DNA of 30,617 nt from Zoopage sp. CT-All. Its lineage: Eukaryota; Zoopagomycota; Zoopagomycetes; Zoopagales; Zoopagaceae. Below are positions 19,471 to 29,247 of the stretch, one piece after another; the stretch's first letter is position 1; every line of letters begins with the position of its first letter. The position numbers were made by a program, and so were the translations under genes. The notes beneath the pieces were generated by a model. That model was not told the DNA's origin, did no database searches, and worked only from the letters and a program-made list of their open reading frames with translations. The DNA lies in NCBI GenBank assembly GCA_004114245.1, contig QZWS01000069.1:1-30617 (forward strand), read 5' to 3'.

Positions 19471-22400
19471 CACACGGTCCAGGAAGAACGACGCACCCCG
19501 CGTCTTGGGCAGCACCACCGCGCTCTCCACTTTGCATAGCCGCACTGCGGTGTTGGGAATCGTGCTGGTGATGTAGTGCACGTTCACGCCCGGGAGTGGT
19601 AGCGTGCCGGTCTTGAGTGGGACGAGCGTCAAGGCGTACTCGTGCTTGTCCTTTGGCTAGGCCAGTCCAGCAAACATCAGCTCGCACTCGGCAGACACAG
19701 GTGGCCTACCGTCATCTGCACACGAGCGCATTTTTTGCCGCAAATGAGCCAATTCTCGCGATCGTCCTGCAGCTCGATCTGCACCTCAGACGCCGCCAGA
19801 TCTGCATTCGCCCCAGAACACTCTTGTGTTACGCGCAGCACATAGTGACACTGCTGCTCGATGGTCGCGTCCTTGCGGTCATCCGCAGGTGATATATCCA
19901 CCACAGTGACAATCTCCGACTCTGGTAAATCGAGCGGCTCTTGAATCGACCGGCGCAGGGCAGCATCCACCTCGCCCAGGCAGTCTACCAGCTCTACCGT
20001 TGGATATTTCTGTCATCCATATCAGCTATTGCATCAATAGGCATAGAAGATGCCTACAGTAAAGTAGCTATTGAGCGTCTCCAAGATTTCATTCCTTGTC
20101 GCTTCGTTCTCGTGCACAAGAGCATTCGCAAACGAGGCGATTGGAATCCGCTTCATATCAAGCCGTCCAGTGAGTGCGACCGCGTTGAACTCCACCAGGT
20201 GCTTGAGAGCCGATTGCATGTGGTCAATAATAAAACCGGAATGTTTTTCTAGCTTGGACTCCTGCAAGAAAGCATATATAGACCGGGATATATACTTGGC
20301 CATTTCTACAAGAGTGAGTCTGCACGGCCAAATGGCAAATATCTCTCACCGTCAGAGACCAGACTATAGCCGACAACGATTTTGGCGCCATCGTACAAGG
20401 CATCCGGGTCCGTCTGCTTCAAAGTATACATAAGAGAGTACGACTCTTGGGGAAATACAAGCTGTCACACACTTCGTTAGCCTGGACCAGAACAAAGCGG
20501 ATTGAGCCAACCTGGTTGATACTATTCTGCTGACCTTCCAGCAAGATTTCGAATCCCTTCGGAAGCCGCAGATGCTGGTCGACAATGCGGACCGGGACAT
20601 CCGATTGCGATAGAAGCTGCACCGTAAGAAGCGTTTTGTCGCCAAACATTCTCGTGCGGTGCGTCACTGTGAACGCACTCGACATGTCGACTTGGCGGAC
20701 GTCGACAAAATTGTATTGCTTCCCCTCGGCATTCGTGTAGTCCACCATGATCTTGATCTAATTACACAGCTGTCAGCTTCTCGCCAGCAGCGCAACGACG
20801 TACACGCCCAGTGAGAACGACTTGGTGCTTCGCGAAAGGCATGTAGATATCCACAATGCCATCCATAGTACATTCTGGCAAGACGTAGGCCATTTCGCCG
20901 GATAAATGATCACCACCGCTTTGCTTAATGTCTTGAATATCTGCCAAACTGTCAGCAGTGGCGATACATTAGAGAGTCACTACCGCTGGAGTCAACCGAG
21001 TATTTGGCCGACAGATCCGTCGTGAATGACAAAACATCCGTCATGGGCAATAATCGGATTGTGCCTTTGGTGATCGAGTGTTGGCGGGTCATGAGGCGCA
21101 CGAGAATGCGCGGTTCGTCGTCCAGCATTGCCATGGATACCTCCGACGTCAGCGGCGACGTGTAGGGACTGATGCGGAAAACGGGCTTCTCTTGGTCGTT
21201 CAGGTAGTTTTGGTTGAAGAGAAGCCCGCCAAGGTGCATGGAGATATCCTCTGCGACGTAATTGCCCGCCAACGCATTCTACCAAGGGGCATGTGCTGGT
21301 TACACAGCAGAACATCCTGGCATGATCCTTACATCGCACTTGAGAATAAACCGGTTCTTCCCGGGCTTGACGGCACCGTTTGACTCGGTGAATATAAGCT
21401 CGTTCATATCGCCGCCAAGCATCTTGAGAGTGAACGACTCGAAAGGAAAATCCTGTCATAGACAACGGTCAATAAGAGCAGCAGAAGGGCATGAGACCCA
21501 CCGCCGAGAATTTACTGACCACATCGACCTCTATTCCAGTATACGCCCCGGGAACCTCGATCTTGGACTCGAGCGATACGGCGAACAATGGCCGAAAATC
21601 ACGCGGCTGCCCATCCATTTTCTCCGCATACGCGATCAGGTCGGCACACAGACCGCCGATGAGCTCCTTCGGGACCAGCTCGGGCTCCTTCAGCAGCTGC
21701 AGGCAGGCTTCGGCATATTCTCGATGCTGGCCCAGCTCTTTCTGGCTTTGGCTGAGCTGAACGCGAAGAAACACTTCCAAGGCGTGCCAGCCCGCACGCG
21801 CGTAGCGGTTAGTTAGGCGTTGCAAGAGCTCGACGGCAAGCTCGTAGTTTTGACGATGCAGGTAGAGCGATGCAACATCCGAGTCGAGCATCTGAAGGAA
21901 GGGTGAGTAGGTCGCCGTGTCTTTTTGCGGCCTACCCACACATACTTGTCTCGGCCGAGCTCCATAAATGCGTCGTGAAGTTCCTTCGTAATTCGCTATC
22001 CAGGCACATCAACGACTATGGCTTTGATAAAGGCGGTCTACCAAATAGAGGATATCGAATTGGACCGGCGACGTCATGGCCTTGAGAATTTCCTCGTTAC
22101 TGATGCAGCTCGAGCGAGCGTCATCCGCATCCATTTCATGGCCAACCAGCTGGATGGAGAATGGCTGCGCATTGGGCAGAAGTTTGAAGTGAATGCCGAG
22201 CCGGTCGAGCTGTTTTCGGGCCGTGTACAGCATTTCTGTCAGGATGACCAGAAATTGCGGCTGTTTGCGTTGCTCGGCAGGGACTTTTAGGCAGCGACGG
22301 GCAATCGCCATGCAGGTCGTAAAGAGCCACGATTCTTCGACATGCTTCGGCAGGCTTTCCTGAATTCAGGGTTAGATGGATGCGAAACAAGAGGTGATTC

Positions 22401-23599
22401 GCGCACGAGATTGAGCTTGATGTTTCGAGCAAAGCTCATGACGAATCCGTAGCCACGCTCGCAAACTTCCATATCGCGCCCAAGCCGACCAAGCAGATGA
22501 CTTTGCTTTGCGAATAGGTACAGGTGCATGTCGAAAAGCGAGATATTGTTATCCATGATCATGGCACGATACACTTTGCGCTCGCCGTCGAATGGATCGG
22601 CCGAGTCATCTCCAGGATCGCATCCGCCAAACGTCTTGAACCAAGCGAGATTTCCGTCTGGGAATGCATGTTAGTGAAGGCCGGGAAATGGCAGTAGCCC
22701 CACCGACTTGAATCTGGTAAAACGAAGCATCAAGCTCATCGTACATGATGAGCGACTCTTCCAGCAAATTCATAGCCTCGAAGGCCTGCGCCATGATTTC
22801 CTATTGGCAGGCTAGCACCAAACACTGCAAGCGGATGAAGCCATCGTACCTTCATCAGAAAGAATGTACAGTAATTCCACCCGGGCATATTCCGCTGCGC
22901 ATCGAGCCTGCGAATGTCCTCCTCGTACTGCTGAATATGCGCTTCGAAGGATGTCATGGTGCACTCACGGAATGCATCCATGAACAGCCCCCAGGCGTCG
23001 TGATCTCGCGGCGCATCCGGGTCGTCCGGCAGACGAATCTGGTAGCATCGCTCGCGCTTCGACATGTTGAATTCAGCCCGGAGCTTGTCGAATACGGACA
23101 TGCGGAGGTTGAGGTAGGCGGATACCATGCCGGGAGCTTGCTTGGTGACGTGCAGGATGAGGTACTCCTGGCACTTGCGCTGTGAAACGAGTTCGTACCA
23201 TTCCTTGAGCTGCTGGTGCACGACCTGACGATACGTGTCTGAATCCTATTGAGCGTAGGAGCGGACCGGCAGTAGAATAAGTTGCAGGAACAGGATTGAG
23301 AGAGCCATACGTCACAGGCAACGACAAAGAGGTTGACAAACGGCGGCAGATGCAGCGAAACTGGCGCCTCCATCACATCCTCCTTATTAAACGCCTGCAT
23401 GGCCACGTCAAGCTGCGGAATGATGCGCGGCTGCTGCTGTAGCGGCGAGACCCACGGCACGTTCGTCATCGGGAAGTAGGAGTAGAAGTCGCGCTCGATC
23501 GTCTTCCAGACCCCATAGTGGTCGCAGACTTGAACATGTCAGGGACTGCAGTGCTAGGGATGTGCGGCTACAGGTGACGAGGGCTTTCTTCTCGCGCAT
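19468..23599 (-). CDS. TRS130: TRAPP II complex subunit Trs130/TRAPPC10
   Basis: Sixteen exons give 1130 residues, in line with yeast Trs130 (about 1100). Introns are 23571-23529, 23310-23246, 22849-22801, 22703-22658, 22406-22360, 22041-21996, 21941-21892, 21501-21453, 21332-21279, 20983-20941, 20803-20758, 20472-20417, 20349-20306, 20057-20010 and 19709-19657. The summed exons are a whole number of codons. The N terminus MREKKALVTF matches the M-x-N/E-K-x-[AI]-V-T start of TRAPPC10. Further family blocks are YSYFPMTNVPWVSPLQQ, the Trs130-type DAWGLFMDAFRECTMTSFE, RNMPGWNYCTFFLMK and EESLIMYDELDASFYQI. The C-terminal half is beta-rich, as expected for the TRAPPC10 C-terminal domain. Family role: TRAPP II acts as exchange factor for Ypt31/32 (Rab11) at the late Golgi. 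The donor at 21941 (GTGTGG) and the one at 22703 (GTGGGG) are the weakest splice calls; they were chosen because they keep frame. Confidence 0.93.
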
Positions 23600-24305
23600 T
23601 GTGAATGTTGGCGCCTGAGAGTTGGTCAGCAGTCAGCAGTCAGTCAGCCTTATCTCCGCACATTAAGCAGCCACTCTGTCTCTGGGCTGCAGTTCAGATA
23701 GCTTGAGCTTTTAATAAGTATTCTGCTTTTGAAATAGAAATATATTTACTATGTAATAAAAAGGGGTGTTGCTTAGTGAGAAGCTGCTCTCATAGGAAGC
23801 CAGGGACTACAAGTAGATTATGTTGAGATATGGCAGCTACTCTTTGAATAGTACCATTCAGTAGTATAAGAGACTGTTATGACCACATGGCCTTGTAAAA
23901 GAATACTTTTGTCCACTACATCTTCCAGCTTAACATCCTAATGAATTTGCCCAATTACCTATATTCCAACAGATTACTGGTTAATGCATGTTCACCTTAC
24001 TCCTTGCAATGCACTGCATCCCACCAGCATAACCCTGTATAATATTAACTATAGTTGGCCTTCCATCCACTGCATAGTACTACCCACCAAGGTGTGTTCT
24101 AGTAATCCCAAATCGGCCTCTCATTCCACATCCCCAAAAATACTTTACTATAATACTCCACTCTCAATTCTCTTGATATTCAAATTTATCAATAAACGAA
24201 ATACAATTGCGCAACACTGCACTCAGCAGAAATGGCTCAAGGAGTCGAACGCACAGCCTCTTGGCGGCCTTGTGGCAAGGGCCGTTTTCTGCTCTGCTCC
24301 CCGCC
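23600..24305. promoter_or_regulatory. AT-rich divergent promoter between TRS130 and the tyrosinase gene
   Basis: The two genes start back to back about 700 bp apart. From roughly 23700 to 24230 the sequence is clearly richer in A/T than anywhere else in the window. A TATAAT element at 24038-24043 lies about 265 bp before the tyrosinase ATG, and several AT-only stretches are nearer. A short CTGACTG-type repeat lies at 23625-23649, close to TRS130. No RNA gene or conserved coding sequence was recognised. Confidence 0.5.
23615..23661 (-). other. Possible 5'-UTR intron of TRS130
   Basis: On the minus strand GTGCGG at 23661 and CTCTCAG ending at 23615 would delimit a 47 bp intron, the typical size here, ending 15 bp before the ATG. 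It contains several CTGAC branch-like motifs from a CTGACTG repeat (23625-23649). The in-frame codons between acceptor and ATG (APTFT) carry no stop, so an upstream coding exon cannot be excluded. Confidence 0.35.
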
Positions 24306-26243
24306 ATGCGCTTCCTCCTTGTGGTGGCCCTGGTCGCAGGCCTTGCTGCCGCGCAGAACACCACTACTCCCGCCGACTTCCCCACCTCCAATACTACCAT
24401 CGCTACCGATGTCACCACCGCCCCCGCCGCCAACGTTACCGCCAACGTCGCCCCCAATGTCACTCAACCAGCGCTGCTTCCCACGGCCGCTTCCGTTCCC
24501 GTTCCCGTGGCCGCCAAAGGCCAGTGCGCCAAGATGTGCGTTCGGAAAGAGTTTCGCGCACTGTCCCACGAGGAGCGCCTGGCCTTTCTGGCTGCAGTGA
24601 AGAAGCTGCAGACGATACCCGCGACCGGGGGCCCAGCGCCCGCTGTGCAGCCGCCTAGAACTAATGGCAGGCTGCAGCGGAGACAGGATGATGCCGCCAC
24701 TGGCATGGATGTGCTCACTCCTAATGGCAACAACACCACCTCCCCCAACGCTGCTCTCGCTGCGCCGCACGCTCCCACCGTCGCCCCTCCGACAAGCCTG
24801 CTTGCCCATGCTCCCATCGTAGCTCCCGTGACCTCTGTCCCTGCGGCCTCTATCGCCGCGGCCTCTGCCCCTGGTCCCGTCGCACCACTCAACGGCCCCA
24901 GCGAGTACGACCGATTCGCCAAAATGCACATCGACGCATCCAAATTCTCGCATGGCACGGATTACTTTCTGCCGTGGCACCGTGCCTACCTCCGCGAGTT
25001 TGAGCTCGCCTTGCAACGCATCGACCCCTCCATCTGTCTCCCCTATTGGAACTGGTCTCTCGACAGCCAGGCCCCAGAGTTCGCTCCGCTCTTGGTGCCT
25101 GAATATTTTGGCGGAAATGGTCAGGGCGCAGATAACTGTGTGCAGGACGGCGTCTTTGCTGGATTCCGCCCCGCCTACCCGCAGCCCCACTGTCTGAGTC
25201 GTGCGTACGCCTACGACGGCACCCTCGGTGCCTTCTATTCCGTCGAGGCTGTCAACCGCGCTGTTTCCACTGTCAGCGATTACTCGGTCTTTAGGCGCCA
25301 GGTCGAGGGTGTGCTGCATCCCAATCCTCATATTGCACTCGGTGGCGACATGTCCACCATGGCCAGCCCCAATGATCCGCTCTTCTTCCTCCACCACGGC
25401 ATGGTCGATTACATCTGGTCCAACCATCAGAAGCGCAATGGTCTAGCCTTCTCCGGCGATGCAAACACCGCCATGCCCACGCTCGAGTCGTACCGCGTCG
25501 GCGACGTGCTCGACCAACGCCAGTTGTGCTACGAATACGGCGATCTAAGCGTCAAGGATCTCGGTGATGACTCTGTGGTGCCGCCCCCACCCCCGCCCTC
25601 TAAAAAACCGCGGGGACCGCGCAAGTCCAGTGATCCGCTGCCCGACCTCACTGTCATCAAGCCGTTGCCCACCCAGTCCGACGCCGATCGATACTCGTCC
25701 CGCGACCGCTCCAATTTGGTCTCGCTCCGTTACGCTGACCCCGTGTCCAAGGAATGGTGCGACCGAAACAACATCCCCTACGAGGATGTCCGTTCCACCG
25801 AAGACGACTATCGCACCATCTGCACCCAGCTCAATCAGATCAAGGGATACGTCTCGCCGTGCGCGCTCATGAAGCGTCCCACGCTCCAGGCTCGCATCAT
25901 CCAGACGCGCGCCGTCAAGGACTTCTACGTCGATGTGCCTGATGTCGGTCGTGTTGAAATTGGCTACAATTCAGATACTCCTCAGACTGATACCTACCAG
26001 GCCGTTGCCAGTGTCAACCAGCGAGTGTATGCCTGCGCCCCGGACGTGGAGCGCCCTGCCGAAGAGTACCGCGCCACGGTGCAGAAGCTCATCGGACCTA
26101 GTGCGTTTTCCGGCGCTAGCGATCCCCTGCGCATCACCGACATGGATCACATCCAGGGCGCGGCCCCGGCTGCCGTGTCCGCCTCGGGAGTGCTTGTTGC
26201 GATTGCCGCGACAGTGGCTGCTGCGGTGCTTGCTCAGGCGTAG
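24306..26243 (+). CDS. Secreted tyrosinase (type 3 copper monooxygenase), probably GPI-anchored
   Basis: An intronless frame of 645 residues starts at the ATG at 24306, which begins a classic signal peptide (MRFLLVVALVAGLAAAQ). The open frame further upstream has no ATG. Copper site A uses His208, His216 and His225 (KMHID, SHGTDYFLPWHRAYL). Copper site B uses His338 and His342 (HPNPH) plus the HH at 363-364 (DPLFFLHHGMVDYIW). Tyrosinase hydroxylates monophenols and oxidises diphenols to o-quinones, the first steps to melanin-type pigments. Unusual parts: a threonine-rich N-terminal segment with many N-glycosylation sequons, and a Pro/Ala/Thr-rich insertion (about 104-196) inside the catalytic core. 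A proline run and basic KKPRGPRK segment follow site B, then an unassigned cysteine-containing C-terminal domain. The hydrophobic, small-residue C terminus (SASGVLVAIAATVAAAVLA) looks like a GPI-attachment signal. It probably acts at the cell wall or surface. Confidence 0.93.
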   Translation: MRFLLVVALVAGLAAAQNTTTPADFPTSNTTIATDVTTAPAANVTANVAPNVTQPALLPTAASVPVPVAAKGQCAKMCVRKEFRALSHEERLAFLAAVKKLQTIPATGGPAPAVQPPRTNGRLQRRQDDAATGMDVLTPNGNNTTSPNAALAAPHAPTVAPPTSLLAHAPIVAPVTSVPAASIAAASAPGPVAPLNGPSEYDRFAKMHIDASKFSHGTDYFLPWHRAYLREFELALQRIDPSICLPYWNWSLDSQAPEFAPLLVPEYFGGNGQGADNCVQDGVFAGFRPAYPQPHCLSRAYAYDGTLGAFYSVEAVNRAVSTVSDYSVFRRQVEGVLHPNPHIALGGDMSTMASPNDPLFFLHHGMVDYIWSNHQKRNGLAFSGDANTAMPTLESYRVGDVLDQRQLCYEYGDLSVKDLGDDSVVPPPPPPSKKPRGPRKSSDPLPDLTVIKPLPTQSDADRYSSRDRSNLVSLRYADPVSKEWCDRNNIPYEDVRSTEDDYRTICTQLNQIKGYVSPCALMKRPTLQARIIQTRAVKDFYVDVPDVGRVEIGYNSDTPQTDTYQAVASVNQRVYACAPDVERPAEEYRATVQKLIGPSAFSGASDPLRITDMDHIQGAAPAAVSASGVLVAIAATVAAAVLAQA

Positions 26244-26417
26244 TGGCGGTGTTGTTCCCCTTCCTCTTCCATGTTGTACGTCACCGTGGGCTAGCGGCCA
26301 AGTCTTTTGGCTGCCGCCCTCGGCTGCATTTCGGCATGTCTTTCATCAATTTATCTCCTTTATCCGAGTCATTCGAGTCCTGCTCTTTCATACCTGCCAC
26401 TCAGGGACAGTCCTCCA

Positions 26418-29219
26418 ATGTCCCACAGATCCGCCCAGCTGCTGGATGCCGCGCGGCGCCATCTCGATGCCGGCGACGTTTCCGCTGCCCAAGGCGATCT
26501 GAAGTCTGCCATGTCGCTGCGCTGTACGGACCCTGGCGTCGTCGAAGACATCCGCTTGCTGCTCCAACGCCTTTCTCTTTGCGCTGCTCCAGCCCCCACC
26601 GACCATGCTTCCATCCATGCCCTCGTCGACACTGTTTCCACAAGGACAGTGGATATATGTGCGCGTTTGGGAGCATTGGATGAGTTGGTAGCGGTGCTGT
26701 CGCAGGATCCTCAGACTGCGCTGCGGATCGCTGGTGATTTATGCCGCTCGGGCGCGGCTGTGCAGCTCTGGGCAGCCTTCGTCGATGCAGTAATATCTAG
26801 CGATGTAAGCGATGGCTCGGATAAGTTTAAGCTAAAGATGGCGAAAATGATTACGTCGTTGGTGACACACACGCCAGCTACGGCGAGACTCATCCGACGT
26901 GGGTTGGTGCCGGCTGACCTTGCCGCCTTGATCGTCCAGGCAGTCAAGTCCATGGCGCTTGCCACAATGGTTATTCATTTGGTCGGGCTTCTGCTCTCCA
27001 TTGATGATAGTACACCGCCGGAAACCGCTGCTGTCAGCGATGATGTCGCGTCGTTAGTTCCGCTTCAGCTCGCGTTCCTTGCCTCGATTGCATCCATGCT
27101 CTCATCCAACGATGCTGATGTTGATCAGGCCCGGCTAGTGGCATATCAAGCGCTGCTTCGGATGCTGCAGACGCAGACTGTAGATCACCCAGAGCTGGCC
27201 GTGGCATTGTCGGCGTCACAAGAGGCCATGTCTGCATTGCTCGCCGCGTGTGATCCCGATGGGAGCCCGGCACATTCCTCAGCTTTGTCACCAAGCACTT
27301 CCGACCAGAACGTGACCGCTACCGCGCGCTTGGCACTCAACCGCATATTTTCGTTGCTCCCCAGCACGTCAAAAGACACACCTGCGCGCACAGGTGCGAC
27401 CGAGGTTGTGCACAAGATCATCTGCGGCTGGATTCAGTCCGAAAAGATTGCGAATCGCAAACACGGGTACCGGGCGCTGGCGGCACTCTTTGCTGCTGAT
27501 CCCGAAGCTGCCCGAAAGATATTCACCACGTCTGGGTTCTTGGACGAGGTCGCGGATGATCTCGATTTTGAGCCGTCACAGGTCCACTGCGCCATACTGG
27601 AGGTCCTCAACGCAGCATGTAGCTACCAGGGTGGTCGAGCGCTGGTCGAAAAGCATGCAAAAACCTGGATCAACTCGCTGGCCATGCAGCAGAGCTCCGA
27701 TCCGGATATGGCGGCCAGCGCGAGGATTATTCTGGCCAAGCTTCAGCACAATGTTGGCGATGATCTTGCGAGTATGACCAAAGCGGAGACTGCGGATAGT
27801 AGAGCTTCCCTGGAGCAAGTTGCCGCGATCCTCAAATTACCCGTGGCGGCGTCATCTTGGAGTTGCAAGACTTCGGCTGTGGAAGGACTCGCGTACCTAA
27901 CACTGACTCCCACGACGAGAGTCGCGGTAGCAAACGACATGGAATTGGCCAAGGCCCTGGTCGAGCTTTCGAAAGCGCTTCCTATGAGCGACGGCCAGCA
28001 AATTGGTGGCCTTGCGTATGGACTGGCCTCAGTGCTGGATAATCTCACGCATTTTCCGCCCCGACTGTCTGAGCATGAGAAGCAAGTGCGTGCGCTTAAC
28101 AGGATGGCCAGCGTGGCACGGGCCAATCAATTGCAGGGATTGTCCGCTGAGCAGAAGAAGCAGCTGATGGAGCGGGACAAGGAAATCGAGCCGGAAGCTG
28201 ATGTGCCCGCCGTCTGTCTCCGAGTGAACGCGCTCATGGATGCCGGTGTTATGGATGGTGTAGCTTCTCTCATCAAATGCCATTCAAAATGCTCGGAAGG
28301 CGAATCGTCTCCCTCATCAAAATCTAAGAGCAGCGATCCACTTTTGAAGAGTTGCACTGCTGTCTTGGCGAATCTCACTACGCATCCGTCCCACCGCGGT
28401 CGATTTGTTCAGGGTGGTGGTGTCAGCATCGTGCTTGCTTTGCTCCGCAAGCCCGAACTCGACGACGACATGCGCAGCTGTTGCATCTACTCGCTTTCCC
28501 GCCTCGCAGTATCGCTCAATCCTCGTCTGGCGTTTCCCGGCACCCAGGCCGCCAGTCTTGTTCGACCGCTTACCGAGCACCTAGATGTACGCTCAGACCC
28601 CAACCACCAACTCGAGGCGCTCATGGCGCTAACCAACCTGGCATCAACTGGGCCCGATATCCAGCCGGCGATGCTCCGATCGGAGAAAAACCGACCCGGC
28701 GTGGTTGAACAGACCGAGTCGCTGCTTGTTTCCCAGCATTCTGAGATACGCCGTGCTGCGACCGAGTTGATGTGCAATCTAGCGACGATTCCTGAGGTAG
28801 TGGCGCGGTTTGAGTCGGACGTGGAACGGGTCAAGCTGCTTGGTGCACTGGCCGATACGGACGACGTGGCCACAAGGCTAGCGGCCAGCGGGGCACTCGC
28901 CATTTTGTGCGGATCCAGCGATGTCGTATGCGATCACGTTGTGCAAACCCGAGCATGTGATGTTATTGTTGAACTTCTAGAGGATGCTGTCGCAGGAGTG
29001 CGACACCGGGCAGCGGAGTGCATGCGCTGTCTGATCGCCGCAGGCACCGATGTGGCCCGACGTGCAATGGCGCGGGACGATGCACTGCGCGGGCTGGTGT
29101 CTATAGTAGCTCGGGGCAGTGCTGAAGGAGATGGGGAGCCGGGACGGGAGACCGCGATCGAGTGCTTGCAGATGCTTGAGGAGTGCGGCGGACGTGTGCT
29201 CGGACAAACCAGTTTGTGA
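26418..29219 (+). CDS. SHE4: UCS-domain myosin chaperone (UNC-45/Cro1/She4/Rng3 family)
   Basis: An intronless frame of 933 residues begins at the ATG at 26418; the frame extends further upstream only through non-ATG codons. The protein is almost entirely helical armadillo-like repeats. Recognisable UCS features include WSCKTSAVEGLAYLTL (about 480-495), YGLASVLDNLTHFPPRLSE (about 534-552), a conserved basic QKKQLMERDKE stretch, and C-terminal armadillo units such as RRAATELMCNL. No metazoan-type TPR domain is clear at the N terminus, as in fungal members. Family role: folding and stabilising the myosin motor domain, required for actin cables, endocytosis and cytokinesis. The protein is cytosolic. 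The stop is only 28 bp before the next start codon on the same strand. Confidence 0.92.
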   Translation: MSHRSAQLLDAARRHLDAGDVSAAQGDLKSAMSLRCTDPGVVEDIRLLLQRLSLCAAPAPTDHASIHALVDTVSTRTVDICARLGALDELVAVLSQDPQTALRIAGDLCRSGAAVQLWAAFVDAVISSDVSDGSDKFKLKMAKMITSLVTHTPATARLIRRGLVPADLAALIVQAVKSMALATMVIHLVGLLLSIDDSTPPETAAVSDDVASLVPLQLAFLASIASMLSSNDADVDQARLVAYQALLRMLQTQTVDHPELAVALSASQEAMSALLAACDPDGSPAHSSALSPSTSDQNVTATARLALNRIFSLLPSTSKDTPARTGATEVVHKIICGWIQSEKIANRKHGYRALAALFAADPEAARKIFTTSGFLDEVADDLDFEPSQVHCAILEVLNAACSYQGGRALVEKHAKTWINSLAMQQSSDPDMAASARIILAKLQHNVGDDLASMTKAETADSRASLEQVAAILKLPVAASSWSCKTSAVEGLAYLTLTPTTRVAVANDMELAKALVELSKALPMSDGQQIGGLAYGLASVLDNLTHFPPRLSEHEKQVRALNRMASVARANQLQGLSAEQKKQLMERDKEIEPEADVPAVCLRVNALMDAGVMDGVASLIKCHSKCSEGESSPSSKSKSSDPLLKSCTAVLANLTTHPSHRGRFVQGGGVSIVLALLRKPELDDDMRSCCIYSLSRLAVSLNPRLAFPGTQAASLVRPLTEHLDVRSDPNHQLEALMALTNLASTGPDIQPAMLRSEKNRPGVVEQTESLLVSQHSEIRRAATELMCNLATIPEVVARFESDVERVKLLGALADTDDVATRLAASGALAILCGSSDVVCDHVVQTRACDVIVELLEDAVAGVRHRAAECMRCLIAAGTDVARRAMARDDALRGLVSIVARGSAEGDGEPGRETAIECLQMLEECGGRVLGQTSL

Positions 29220-29247
29220 TCACGCGCCACTTTTGCGCAGCATCTGC

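Noticed and set aside
21892-21955. A 14 bp intron that would also restore the TRS130 frame
   Set aside because: It is too short to be spliced. A 50 bp intron (21941-21892) with GT/AG ends restores the same frame.
24237-25427. 396-codon open frame antisense to the tyrosinase gene
   Set aside because: It mirrors the G/C-rich third positions of the real gene, has low-complexity Gly/Arg/Asp composition and no family resemblance. The copper-binding motifs lie on the plus strand.
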